DNA of 64,000 nt. It comes from Allorhodopirellula heiligendammensis (GTDB taxonomy: Bacteria; Planctomycetota; Planctomycetia; Pirellulales; Pirellulaceae). This document shows, piece by piece, positions 48,616 through 57,684 of this stretch. The first letter of the stretch is position 1. The number at the start of each line of letters is the position of its first letter. Made by a program: the position numbers and the translations under genes. The notes beneath the pieces are model-generated. The model was not told the origin of the DNA. It saw only the letters and a program-made list of their open reading frames with translations, and ran no database searches. The stretch covers positions 1,532,118-1,596,117 of the forward strand of contig NZ_SJPU01000001.1 of NCBI RefSeq assembly GCF_007860105.1, read 5' to 3'.

Positions 48616-49344
48616 ATGCCTCGTGCAGCCCTGCGAAAGCCGAACCCTGACCTCGATCTGTCGAAATGGCTCAAGAAGCCGGAGGATTTGCCACGGGAGT
48701 TGTCCAGTCAAACACTCTTCGGGAACGATCAGCCGCTGGAGATCGAAGTTGGCAGCGGTAAAGGGCTATTTATTCAAACGGAGTCACAACGCTGCCCCGA
48801 GCACAACTATTTTGGAATTGAAATCGCCGGCAAATATGCCGCGCATGCGGCCGCGAGGTTGGCGCGTCGAAACCGTGCCAACGCCATGATGTTGTCCGGA
48901 GACGCCGAGCCCATTTTTGCCAGTGGCCCTCGCAACTACGCGCAGTCGCCTGGAACGCCCGGAGCTCCCGATGGCGGTAACGATGGTAGGCAAGCACCTC
49001 GAATCGCCAACGGATCACTCGAAGCGGTACACGTCTACTTCCCAGATCCATGGTGGAAGAAACGGCATCGCAAGCGGCGGGTGTTGAGCGATGCGAACAT
49101 CCGCGAGTTCAGTCGCGCACTTCGCACAGGCGGCCGCCTGCATTTTTGGACCGACGTCCTTGACTACTTTGAGCTCACCGTTGAATTGATCGCTGAGATT
49201 GCGCCGGAATTCGGCGTGCCGTTGCCAGAGGTGCAGCGAGAATCGACCCATGATCTCGATTATCACACCCACTTCGAAAGACGCAGCCGCAAATTCGGGA
49301 TACCGGTGTATCGAGTCTGCTATCGCAAACGCGACCGCTCATAA
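48616..49344 (+). CDS. trmB: tRNA (guanine-N7-)-methyltransferase
   Basis: TrmB methylates guanine 46 of tRNA using S-adenosylmethionine. In 242 residues the Rossmann fold shows LEIEVGSGKGLFI (SAM site), FGIEIAGKYAAHAAARLARRN, VHVYFPDPWWKKRHRKRRVL (the family signature) and GGRLHFWTDVLDYFELTVELI. Between the third and fourth strands is an insertion of about 28 polar residues (RNYAQSPGTPGAPDGGNDG) absent from typical TrmB. The C-terminal half carries FERRSRKFGIPVYRVCYR. The gene is divergent from the M13 peptidase gene, 232 bases from its chosen start. Confidence 0.93.
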   Translation: MPRAALRKPNPDLDLSKWLKKPEDLPRELSSQTLFGNDQPLEIEVGSGKGLFIQTESQRCPEHNYFGIEIAGKYAAHAAARLARRNRANAMMLSGDAEPIFASGPRNYAQSPGTPGAPDGGNDGRQAPRIANGSLEAVHVYFPDPWWKKRHRKRRVLSDANIREFSRALRTGGRLHFWTDVLDYFELTVELIAEIAPEFGVPLPEVQRESTHDLDYHTHFERRSRKFGIPVYRVCYRKRDRS

Positions 49345-49391
49345 CGCAGTTTGAGCCGAGTGCGGCAATTCTCCGTGAATCTAGATATTGA

Positions 49392-49469
49392 GTAGCCGTG
49401 GCTCTCCGAGCCACGTGTCCAGCGCTGATTACCGACGCCCTTATCCGAGCCTCGGAGTGACTCGGCTAC
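49392..49469. repeat. Hairpin-rich palindromic element
   Basis: Bounded by GTAGCCG and CGGCTAC. Inside, GTGGCTC-TCC-GAGCCAC (49398-49414) is a perfect 7-base stem and CCGAGCCTCGG a second small palindrome. It lies between trmB and the convergent AI-2E permease gene. Confidence 0.55.
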
Positions 49470-49486
49470 TGTACCGTTGTGGAATT

Positions 49487-50554
49487 TCAATCGTTCGCGG
49501 GGGTACTGGTCAGCTCGCCGGGATCGGGGTCACCCAGGTAGTCTTCGATGTACAGCATTTGCACGACCACCATGATTGCGACTACCATCGGTGCAGCCAT
49601 CATGATCCCCATCACACCGACCAGAACGCCCATTAGCAATTGAGCAGCGATCGTCAGGATCGGCGGCAGTGTGACCTCGCTCCGCTGGATCATGGGCGTA
49701 ATCAGGTAACTCTCGACTCCCTGCAGCACCACGTTGAATATGCCCACGTAGATCGCAGTTTCGGTGCTGACGTTGAGCGCGAGCAGAATCTGCGGTACCG
49801 CAGCGAGTAGCGGCCCGAAGTTGGGCAGGAACGTCAACAATGCTGCGAGGACACCGAGGGTGACCGGTAGCGGGACGTCGAGGAAATACAGGCCAATGGA
49901 TGTCAGCACTCCCACGATAGCCATCGACATCAGCCGTCCGATGATCCAGCGGACGAGCGCGCTGTTGAGTTGATCGAGCACTTCGCCAGCACGATCGCGC
50001 GATCGTAGCGGAACTAACTTTAGCAGCCCTGTCCGATAGAGCTGAGGCTCGTAAGCCGCGTACAGGCCCACAAACAGGATGACGAAAGCACCTGTGATTG
50101 CCGCACCGAGCGATCGCATTCCGGTCAGGACGCCTTTCCAGGCTGTGGCGGCATGTTGGAACATCGTTTGTTTGAGATCAACGGATTCAGGTACGACCTT
50201 TTTCGTCAGCTCTGATTCACTCGCTTGCTGCTGAGCATTCTGGAGAGATGTCTGCAACTCGGCCGCAAACTCGTCTGCTCGATCCACGACGAGTGAGCCC
50301 AGGTAGTAGAAACCTAGGCAGGTCGCGAGGAGAAACACAGTCACCACAATCATGTAGTTTGATTGGTATGACAGTGGCGTATGATCGGCGAGCCAGTTCG
50401 AGATGCCGTGGATGAGTAGCCCGAACAGCAGCCCGGCAAACACCAATAGCAACACATTAACAGCCGAAATCAATAGCCCCGCTGCCGCCAGTACCAAGCC
50501 AAGCAGCAGAGTTCCGAGGGCAAGTAGTTGAAAGTGGCGCAGACGATTAGGCAC
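49487..50554 (-). CDS. AI-2E family transporter
   Basis: About 355 residues from GTG 50554, close to the family's usual 350. Eight or so membrane helices are visible, with a cytoplasmic/periplasmic segment of low hydrophobicity at about 90-140. Family motifs include LLLVFAGLLFGLLIHGISNWL, FVILFVGLYAAYEPQLYRTGLLKLVP, RAGEVLDQLNSALVRWIIGRLMSMAIVGVLTSIGLYFLDVPLPVTLGVLAALLTFLPNFGPLLAAVPQIL and the LITPMIQRSEVTLPPILTI region. Members export AI-2 or act as sodium/proton antiporters, so the name should be read loosely. An upstream ATG at 50671 would add 39 residues. Confidence 0.88.
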   Translation of the reverse strand: MPNRLRHFQLLALGTLLLGLVLAAAGLLISAVNVLLLVFAGLLFGLLIHGISNWLADHTPLSYQSNYMIVVTVFLLATCLGFYYLGSLVVDRADEFAAELQTSLQNAQQQASESELTKKVVPESVDLKQTMFQHAATAWKGVLTGMRSLGAAITGAFVILFVGLYAAYEPQLYRTGLLKLVPLRSRDRAGEVLDQLNSALVRWIIGRLMSMAIVGVLTSIGLYFLDVPLPVTLGVLAALLTFLPNFGPLLAAVPQILLALNVSTETAIYVGIFNVVLQGVESYLITPMIQRSEVTLPPILTIAAQLLMGVLVGVMGIMMAAPMVVAIMVVVQMLYIEDYLGDPDPGELTSTPAND

Positions 50555-50853
50555 GGGTGACTCAGCGGGAGATGAAAACGAGAAAGGCTGTAGGACGTCG
50601 AGACGAAATGCTGCAACAGCAGCGTTGCCGGAGCAGAAGCACTTTTCATACCAGTGGTGCTGCCGAAGCACTCTAACCTCTGGGGAGCGATCGCGCGAAC
50701 ATGGTGAACGTCTGGCGGCGCGAACACTCCGTCACAGGGACTGTTCTTGGTACCGACCGTCCGCTGTGCGGGACACGCAACCCGACCACTACCGGGGAAA
50801 CCTCAATCGTACGACATCCGGCGCCCGTCGTTGAGAAGGATCGGACGTGCTTG

Positions 50854-51891
50854 TTAGTTCAGTGGGCTGTCAGGGGTGTTTTCACTTTTGCCCGGTGCAA
50901 TGCCGAACCAGAGTCGTTGACGATCTTGGAATGGAATGCGTAGCTCAAAATTCTCGAAGCAGACGCCGCCAGCAATCGGTGCCACCGTCCCCCAGTAGGT
51001 TCGCCGTGCATTGACCGCAACGGTGGGAGCTGATTCTGCTTCAGTACGCCAAACGTGCGTCGCCCCCTGCCCTGTGTATCGCCACTGCGGCGGTACTACG
51101 GTTGCGTAGGCGGCGTGAGCCGGCTGTTCGAAATTGCTGCTCAGGCTGACCTCGTACTCGCCCTTGCCGGTCCGTCCCAACTTCTCTGCGGGCCACGACC
51201 GCCAGGGCAGGAACCCTAACCCGTCGAGCTGTTCGTCACTCCAGAGATCCGCGGCTCGCGCGGTTTGACCGTCGGCAAGATGAAGTTCTCGCAACATTCC
51301 GTAGTTCCCCATCGTCGCCGAAATCACGCAGCTCTCCATCGGAGCACTGTGGGGCGCGGCGTGGATCGTGATCTCGACTTCGTGAGGACGCCCGCGATAG
51401 AAGATCAACTCCAGAATCGGATGGGCACCATTTCGAAACGGCTCCGGATGGACAAACAGAGTCAACGTCCCCGCTTGTGGATCGAGTATTCCCGACGGCA
51501 ACTCATCAGCCGCCGTCACCTTCAACACTTGATTCGCTGGCGTGAACGTTAAACCACTCTGTCCAGGGTGCTGGCGGCTTTGCTCCAGTTCAGATTGCCC
51601 ACGTCCCGGCAGTCCCGTGACCGCCGGTTCGACAGACAAAAAGTTTACCATCCGCGGGTATTGCTGGCGGAGGTACGGCGCATAAATACGAATCAGCCCC
51701 TGGGGACCGGGCGCCGGGGCCAAGCCGATTCGTAATCCGTCACGGTGTCCCCAGGTCGGCCGGTCTGCGGGGACGCCATGGCCGGGCCAGACGAACTCAT
51801 CGCTGGCAGTGGCCGGTCGACTGGCCAGCAGCAGGACCAATAGGATCCCACGAACCAGTGAGCCTGAGACGGTTCCCTCGGGGCGTCTCAT
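50854..51891 (-). CDS. Hypothetical exported protein
   Basis: I do not recognise this protein of about 345 residues. ATG 51891 gives a clean signal peptide (VRGILLVLLLASRPATASD); ATG 51918 is also in frame. The mature part has a repeated all-beta flavour: GHRDGLRIGLAPAPGPQGLIRIYAPYL, MVNFLSVEPAVTGLPGRGQSE, GTLTLFVHPEPFRNGAHPILELIFY and ESCVISATMGNYGMLRELHL. There is no catalytic motif I can name. A carbohydrate-related lectin-like role would fit the context of sugar genes downstream, but this is speculation. The kdgK gene lies downstream of it, also on the minus strand. Confidence 0.65.
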   Translation of the reverse strand: MRRPEGTVSGSLVRGILLVLLLASRPATASDEFVWPGHGVPADRPTWGHRDGLRIGLAPAPGPQGLIRIYAPYLRQQYPRMVNFLSVEPAVTGLPGRGQSELEQSRQHPGQSGLTFTPANQVLKVTAADELPSGILDPQAGTLTLFVHPEPFRNGAHPILELIFYRGRPHEVEITIHAAPHSAPMESCVISATMGNYGMLRELHLADGQTARAADLWSDEQLDGLGFLPWRSWPAEKLGRTGKGEYEVSLSSNFEQPAHAAYATVVPPQWRYTGQGATHVWRTEAESAPTVAVNARRTYWGTVAPIAGGVCFENFELRIPFQDRQRLWFGIAPGKSENTPDSPLN

Positions 51892-52011
51892 GAACTTCAC
51901 GCGTGGACGATCAAGCATCAGCTAACTCGCATCGGCGTCTGACGAAACTGAAAATCCCGTCATGGGTAGCTCCTGAGATTCGATAGGAAGACCGATAGGT
52001 CTCGCCCTGTG

Positions 52012-53100
52012 CTAGCGTTGTACCCGAGCGGAACCGCCCTTGGCGAAGGCTTCGACTTCAGCGAGCGAGGCGCGGCTGACGTCGCCGGGATAAGTCGTCA
52101 GCAAAGCTCCGTGAGCCCAGCCCAAACGCAGGGCTTCGTCTGGACTGCGGCCATCGAGCAGGCCGTAGGTCAGTCCGGATGCAAACCCATCGCCACCACC
52201 GATCCGGTCGAGCACGTCCAGCTCCGCAGTGGGTGCCACGTACTCTTTGCCTTCGTGCCACAGCACGGCGCTCCACGAGTGGCGGTTGGTCGAATGAACT
52301 TCCCGCAATGTGGTGGCAACCGCTTTGACGTTCGGGAATTTCTCGACGGCGTCACCGATCATCTTGAAGAAGTTCTTGGGATCGAGCCCGCCACCGGACT
52401 TCTCTTCCACGTCGGGGCCTTTGATGCCGCAGCCCTTCTGTAGGTCTTCTTCATTGCCGACGAGCAAATCGACATTTTGAACGATCTTGGCCATCATCTC
52501 TTGGCCTTTGGGCAGGCCGCCAATGGTGTCCCATAATTTAGCGCGGTAGTTTAAATCGAAGGAGCGAATGGCACCGTGACGTCCGGCCGCTTCCATCATT
52601 TCAATGACGACTTGAGCAGTCGTTTCGGACAAAGCAGCGAAGATCCCACCGCTGTGAACCCATCGCACGCCGCCCGCGAAAATCTTGTCCCAGTCAAAAT
52701 CACCTGGCTTGAGCATTCCGCCGGCTTCGTTGGCCCGGTTGTAGAACACGACCGGCGCGCGAACGCCCTGTCCACGATCACTGTACACGGTGGCCATGTT
52801 CGGACCTCGCACACCATCATGTTCGAAGTGCTTGTAGAACGGTCGCACGCCCATCGCCCGGACTTGACGCTGGATCAATTCCCCGATGCCGTTGTTGACC
52901 ATGGCGGTTGCGACTCCAGTCGACAAACCGAAGCAGGACGATAGGTTCGCGGCGCAGTTGTATTCACCGCCCGAAACATGCACGTCAAAATTGGTGGCTG
53001 TGCGAAACGGGATCACGCCCGGGTCGAGACGGTGCACCAAGGCCCCCAGAGCGAGGAAATCAAGATCGGCACCCGCGGCGGGAATGTTCAAAGAAGCCAT
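52012..53100 (-). CDS. kdgK: PfkB-family sugar kinase, 2-keto-3-deoxygluconate kinase-like
   Basis: A 362-residue PfkB/ribokinase-family enzyme. It most resembles KDG kinase, which makes 2-keto-3-deoxy-6-phosphogluconate for the Entner-Doudoroff route from uronic acids. Visible parts are FLALGALVHRLDPG and SGGEYNCAANLSSCFGL at the N-terminus, RGQGVRAPVVFYNRANEA (sugar contact region), FDLNYRAKLW, LLVGNEEDLQ, and the PfkB signature DRIGGGDGFASGLTYGLLDG with the catalytic Asp. An insertion (GPDVEEKSGGGLDPKNF) lies between the last two. An SDR follows on the same strand 246 bases away, which supports sugar-acid catabolism. Confidence 0.8.
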   Translation of the reverse strand: MASLNIPAAGADLDFLALGALVHRLDPGVIPFRTATNFDVHVSGGEYNCAANLSSCFGLSTGVATAMVNNGIGELIQRQVRAMGVRPFYKHFEHDGVRGPNMATVYSDRGQGVRAPVVFYNRANEAGGMLKPGDFDWDKIFAGGVRWVHSGGIFAALSETTAQVVIEMMEAAGRHGAIRSFDLNYRAKLWDTIGGLPKGQEMMAKIVQNVDLLVGNEEDLQKGCGIKGPDVEEKSGGGLDPKNFFKMIGDAVEKFPNVKAVATTLREVHSTNRHSWSAVLWHEGKEYVAPTAELDVLDRIGGGDGFASGLTYGLLDGRSPDEALRLGWAHGALLTTYPGDVSRASLAEVEAFAKGGSARVQR

Positions 53101-53190
53101 GTTTTTACCATTTCATGCAAAGAGGAGTGGGTGAGCCGTTTGGACGCTAGCGGCCTACGGATGAACACGCTTTCGCGTTTTTGAATGAGC

Positions 53191-53240
53191 AAAGACCAAC
53201 CCGAAGGGCCAGCGAGGGCAAAATAGACCGCTTCGTTGGT
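53191..53240. repeat. Possible divergent third copy of the 86-base repeat
   Basis: ACCAACCCGAAGGGCCAGCG resembles the left part of the repeats at 22515 and 59359 (ACTAACCCGA..GCCAGCGAG). The similarity is limited to about 30 bases. Confidence 0.35.
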
Positions 53241-53346
53241 GTTGTGGGTTAATCGAATTAACAGCCCTCAAGGGGCCGCCATGTCTGTCAAGTCAACCCG
53301 GAGCCTAACAGCTAAACGCAATTCACTCGCGGCCATTCGCTAACAG

Positions 53347-54156
53347 TTAAATCGTGACAGAGGCGAAACCGCCGTCGACGGCGATGTTCTGGCCGGTGAC
53401 GAACGAGGATGCTTGGCGACTGGCTAACCAGATTGCTGCTCCCGCGAGTTCTTCGGCTTTGCCGAACCTCGCCATGGGGGTGTGACCGATGATTTGGCCG
53501 CCCCGTTCGGTGTAACTGCCGTCTTCCTGGAAGAGCAATTTGCGGTTTTGCTCGGCAGGAAAAAAGCCTGGGCTGATCGCGTTGACGCGAACGCCAGTGG
53601 TCGCCCATTCGCGGGCCAGCCACAGAGTGAGATTGATCACAGCGGCTTTTGCCGCCGAATAGGCAACGACTCGCGACAGCGGAATGATGCCTGACATCGA
53701 AGCGATATTGATGATGCTGCCGACACCGGCGTCGATCATCGCGGGCGCAAACACTTGGCTGGGCAATAGTGCACCGCCGACGAGATTGAGGTCAAAGACC
53801 GTTTGCCAAGCGTCCAGGGGCAGGCCACAGATGTCGCCGCCGGGCGGGATGGTGGCATCGGGGTGATTGCCGCCTGCGGCATTGACGAGCACGGTGGGCG
53901 TACCCGCCCATGCGATCACGTTATCGCGGGCGGCTTCGAGCGATTCTCGCTGCAGCCCATCGGCGGCGAAAAACTTGGCGTCGCCGCCTGCCGCCACAAT
54001 CGCTTCGGCACGTGCGTTGCCGCGTTCGGCATTGCGACCAAGTACGGCGATTTTCGCCCCCGCACTGCCAAGGGCCTCGGCCATCTGCCCGCCGAGTTCA
54101 CCGGTGCCGCCGATCACCACGGCGACGTCATTACTGAGATCAAAGAGTTTATTCAT
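53347..54156 (-). CDS. SDR family oxidoreductase
   Basis: A protein of about 269 residues with a short-chain dehydrogenase fold: VVIGGTGELGGQMAEALGSAGAKIAVLGRN (NAD(P)-binding GxxxGxG), VLVNAAGGNHP, SIINIASMSGIIPLSRVVAYSAAKAAVINLTLWLAREW with the Ser-Tyr-Lys catalytic set, and RVNAISPGFFPAEQNR. The sequence resembles uronate-pathway members such as fructuronate/mannonate oxidoreductases, but the substrate is not certain. It lies upstream of kdgK on the same strand, which strengthens the sugar-acid reading. ATG 54156 is preferred to the upstream TTG 54168. Confidence 0.85.
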   Translation of the reverse strand: MNKLFDLSNDVAVVIGGTGELGGQMAEALGSAGAKIAVLGRNAERGNARAEAIVAAGGDAKFFAADGLQRESLEAARDNVIAWAGTPTVLVNAAGGNHPDATIPPGGDICGLPLDAWQTVFDLNLVGGALLPSQVFAPAMIDAGVGSIINIASMSGIIPLSRVVAYSAAKAAVINLTLWLAREWATTGVRVNAISPGFFPAEQNRKLLFQEDGSYTERGGQIIGHTPMARFGKAEELAGAAIWLASRQASSFVTGQNIAVDGGFASVTI

Positions 54157-54313
54157 AGTGGCCGACAATCTAACCGTCTGTCGATGGAAAGACTAGCCCG
54201 GCCCACACCGCAGGCTCCACCCGTTTTCAGGGCGGAGGGGACTGGCGCTTTCTCGACGGGCCGAACCGTCGCTCGGCAATGCTCCCCAGACTTGTCGGTC
54301 CGGTATCACCGCA

Positions 54314-55093
54314 TTAGAAGTCGAACGGGTCGTCCGAAGTACCGGTGCTGAAGGGGTCGCTGCCGCCGGCGGGATTGGCGAATGGGTCACCACCGGGAGC
54401 GTCAAATGGGCTGCCTTCACCACTCGGCTCAGGAGACGCCGCTGCTTCGCCTTCGGCGGGGACGGCGTTGTCCGCGACTCCCTCGAGGACGTCGTTGGAT
54501 TCGATGACGGGGTCTTGATCCATGTCATCGGCAAAGGGATCGTCACCCGCGGGCACGGCGGGTGCCATCACGGCACGAGGTTTCGCTGCGGGGGCGTTTC
54601 TCGTGGGTGCCGGAACGGGCTTGGCGGCCGTGCCGGCCGGGGACGCTCCGAGTTCACCGTAGCGTGCTTTGGATCGCGCCTGACCTTTCGCCAGAGCATG
54701 CAATCGAGCGGTTTCACGAATCTGTTCCAACTTCATTCGAGTTGGGCCTTGCACGCGGGCGAGTGCTCGACCGACCGAATTGCCAAAGGCGCCGGTGGCT
54801 TCGATCTCCGCCCCCTTCTGGAAATCACCCTCCGCTTCAATTTCGCGACCACTCGCAGCAGCACTGAAACCCAGGAAGTAATAGGCTCGCGGATCGCTGT
54901 AGCCGTTGTCAATTGCCATGTTCAGCCATTCGGAGGCACGGTCGTACTGTCCGGCGTTATACGCATGGACCCCTCGACCATAAATCTCAGACAAAACCGC
55001 AGATTGAGCGTGGCAGGTGGTCCCTGAAACGGTCGCTACCAGAGCAATGACACCGGCGAGGACGTTAAAAATGGAGGTGAAGCGAATTTTCAT
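54314..55093 (-). CDS. Secreted Sel1/TPR-type repeat protein
   Basis: About 259 residues. A signal peptide (RFTSIFNVLAGVIALVATVSGTTCHAQ) precedes a TPR/Sel1-like pair at 35-105 (VLSEIYGRGVHAYNAGQYDRASEWLNMAIDNGYSDPRAYYFLGFSAAASGREIEAEGDFQKGA). A basic helical patch (QIRETARLHALAKGQARSKA) follows. The rest is Pro/Ala/Asp-rich and disordered, with repeated DPFAD/DPFAN-like words near the end (GDDPFADDM, GGDPFANPAG, GTSDDPFDF). ATG 55093 was chosen because it directly precedes the signal peptide. Function unknown. Confidence 0.75.
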   Translation of the reverse strand: MKIRFTSIFNVLAGVIALVATVSGTTCHAQSAVLSEIYGRGVHAYNAGQYDRASEWLNMAIDNGYSDPRAYYFLGFSAAASGREIEAEGDFQKGAEIEATGAFGNSVGRALARVQGPTRMKLEQIRETARLHALAKGQARSKARYGELGASPAGTAAKPVPAPTRNAPAAKPRAVMAPAVPAGDDPFADDMDQDPVIESNDVLEGVADNAVPAEGEAAASPEPSGEGSPFDAPGGDPFANPAGGSDPFSTGTSDDPFDF

Positions 55094-55595
55094 CGCAGAC
55101 GAGATCCTTGAGGAGGCAGTGAACACGAGAGGCGTCTGTGTTGGCAGCTTAACTTCCGAAACAACCGCTGGCAAACTTTTTGTCGTGGCAAGGCAGGAGA
55201 TTTGCTGCGAAAATCACGTATTCTTACGATGAGGAAGGCTGTTCGGGTGCTTTTTCAGTTGCGGGCGACGACGGATAGAGGGCGCATGGGCTCACTCGTG
55301 TGGCGGGTGTCCCCGCGATTGACGGTATCGGTCTGTGCGTTTTGTGAACGAAAATCGACTCGGTTTGCGGTCAGGGGTGGTGCCAATTTGGTAGAGTGGA
55401 GTCAGTTCGCGACGGGGGAGCCGTCCGTCGAGAGCCAATTTGCTTGCGAGTTGTTCTGCTTGCGTGGGGCAAAGTCGCTCACGACGGGCATCTTGCGGCG
55501 ACAGGCGAAGCCGTCGATCGACATTTGTAGTTACAGGGCTCCCCCGGTCTGCACTGGTTGAGCCTGCACTTCATTTTTTGCGGATTGTTCTGACG
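55094..55595. other. Divergent intergenic region
   Basis: About 500 bases between two divergent genes for exported repeat proteins. The sequence has short open frames but no recognisable domain, no clear RNA and no strong repeat. It must contain the promoters of both genes; a TTTTGTGAACG-rich stretch near 55335 is notable only for its local AT content. Confidence 0.4.
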
Positions 55596-57557
55596 ATGTT
55601 TTTCGGCCTGCCTGTATTGAATCTGTCTGCGTGTCGTCGGCGAACCTTTGTCATGGTCGCGGTGTGGGCATGGGTTGGTATCGGATCGGCGGTGCCCTGC
55701 TCTGCTGTCCAGCAGGATTTGTCGGCGGTTAGCGACGCAGAGATCGCGAGGTTGATCGAGGGGTTGGCGTCGGATAGCTACGCGATGCGATTGCGCTGCC
55801 GCGATCGACTCATGCGAATTGGCTTGGCCGCCTTCGATCAATTGCGAGACGCACGCAATCATCCCGATAGTGAAGTAGCCATAGTGGCAAGGCGTTTGAC
55901 GAGCGGTTTGAGGGTCCAGTGGTCCACTCCTACGGACGCCACCGAGGTCCGAGAACTGTTGTCCGAGTACAGTTCCCACAGTGTCGCGCAGCGGCAGATG
56001 CGGATCGAGTCGATTGCAGATCTCCCTCGCGGTGACGCATTTTCGCCCTTGTTGCGATTGGCTCGCTTTGAGCCGGAGCCAGCCCTCGCCCGCGCCGCAG
56101 CATTGGCACTGATCGGGTTGGACACTCGCCCCGCGACCTCCCTGCATCGCCGGACGCCCGAAACCAACTCGCAATCCTCCGTTCGCGATGGTTTGGAGGC
56201 TGCCCAGATCGAGGCCAGTTCACTGCCGCCGGGCAGAATCAGTAGCGCATGGCTGCAGCAGTACGCAGCTGATCTTCGTTCAGGGCGTTTGGATGTTCCC
56301 GCTTGGGAGAAGTTGATTTCGCAGAACCGTGAACATCTCGCCTTGGATGACGGCGACTTGATTAGCGAATCGAGTATTTCTGCGACCGAATTGCTCGATC
56401 TGATCGCCTTGACCGCTGAGCGAGCGCTCGCTCATGACAGCAAGGACGACGCGGTTGGGCTCATGATCGCCAACGTTGATTTGATTCCTGCGAAAACGCA
56501 GCGATTGATCGAGATCTCGACTTGGGCGCTGGAGCATTCGCTCGATCGTGTCGTCGTCGAGTTGTACGAATCCCAACGCGAATTGGTGGAGAAGAGCCCG
56601 ATACTACTCTATTCGGTTGCCGAAGCGTTCTCGCACCTTGATCGTGAGATCGATGCGAGCAAGCTCGCCGAAGCCGCCCTCGCCATCAATCCTCTCGCTC
56701 AAGAGGGCGATTCTGCGGTGCACCCCCAAACCCTTGAGTACAACGCGTTGGCGCATATTGAAATTGCCGCCGAGCTTGTTCAGCGAGGGCTGTTTCGCTG
56801 GGCCGAACAAGAGTTCGAGATTGTGATCGACCGGTTGCCTGTCGATACTGCCGTCTCATCATTCGCGAGATTGCGGTTGGCGGAGATGTTTGGCGAGATG
56901 CAGCGTCACGCCGATGTTGTCAGAACGCTCACGCCGTTGACCGAACGGATCAGTCAGGATGATGAGTTTCGCGAACGGTTAATCGCACGTCGCTTCTCGT
57001 ACACCGATGTGCAGAGCAATCTGGATTTTCATCGCGGGCTGCTGATGATCCAGCAGGGCGACAGCGAGGCCGCCAAGCCGGTCCTACGCAAAGCCTACGA
57101 CATGGACAAGGATAACATCGACATCCTGATCGCGATGTATCGTCTCGATGGTGACGAGCAGTGGCGCGAGTCGGTTGCCAGCATACTCGATGAGCAAATC
57201 CGGATGGCGCAAAGTGAAATCGACGATGCCCGCAACAACATGCAGCGGCTGGGGCCTTTTCGCACCTCGGATCTTGAATTGGCTCAACATCTCAATGCTT
57301 ACGCGTGGTTGGTCAGCAATACTGCGGGCGATACCGACAAGGCGCTGCGATATAGCAAGGAATCGCTGCGGATTTCGCCGGGCCGATCGGCATTGATGGA
57401 TACCTGTGCTCGCTGCTATTTCGCCGTGGGTGACCTCGAGGCAGCCGTCAAGATGCAAACCGAGGCGTGTGAGCTCACCCCGCATTCGCCTCCGCTCCTG
57501 CGCCAGCTCAAAGAGTTTCGTGACGCGTTGCAAGCGTCGCAAAAGCGTATAGATTAG
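55596..57557 (+). CDS. Exported TPR-repeat protein
   Basis: About 653 residues from ATG 55596; the frame is open upstream. A signal peptide or anchor (TFVMVAVWAWVGIGSAVPCSAV) is followed by helical repeats at 45-180 that resemble HEAT/ARM (ASDSYAMRLRCRDRLMRIGLAAFDQL, SPLLRLARFEPEPALARAAALALIGLD). From about 300 to 640 TPR-like hairpins take over (LLYSVAEAFSHLDREIDASKLAEAALAINPLA, FHRGLLMIQQGDSEAAKPVLRKAYDMDKDNIDILIAMYRL, YFAVGDLEAAVKMQTEACELTP). It is probably a scaffold for protein contacts in the periplasm; no enzyme motif was found. The araB gene follows 128 bases downstream. Confidence 0.78.
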   Translation: MFFGLPVLNLSACRRRTFVMVAVWAWVGIGSAVPCSAVQQDLSAVSDAEIARLIEGLASDSYAMRLRCRDRLMRIGLAAFDQLRDARNHPDSEVAIVARRLTSGLRVQWSTPTDATEVRELLSEYSSHSVAQRQMRIESIADLPRGDAFSPLLRLARFEPEPALARAAALALIGLDTRPATSLHRRTPETNSQSSVRDGLEAAQIEASSLPPGRISSAWLQQYAADLRSGRLDVPAWEKLISQNREHLALDDGDLISESSISATELLDLIALTAERALAHDSKDDAVGLMIANVDLIPAKTQRLIEISTWALEHSLDRVVVELYESQRELVEKSPILLYSVAEAFSHLDREIDASKLAEAALAINPLAQEGDSAVHPQTLEYNALAHIEIAAELVQRGLFRWAEQEFEIVIDRLPVDTAVSSFARLRLAEMFGEMQRHADVVRTLTPLTERISQDDEFRERLIARRFSYTDVQSNLDFHRGLLMIQQGDSEAAKPVLRKAYDMDKDNIDILIAMYRLDGDEQWRESVASILDEQIRMAQSEIDDARNNMQRLGPFRTSDLELAQHLNAYAWLVSNTAGDTDKALRYSKESLRISPGRSALMDTCARCYFAVGDLEAAVKMQTEACELTPHSPPLLRQLKEFRDALQASQKRID

Positions 57558-57684
57558 GTGTCGCAGGATTGGAAGGTAGCAGATTTTGCGAGAGATCTCC
57601 GTTCCCAGGGGACTTTCACAAGCTCCACTGCCCCGAGTGCTGCACACCCCTGAACGCACCTCTGTCGACACTGATGCAGCCAGC

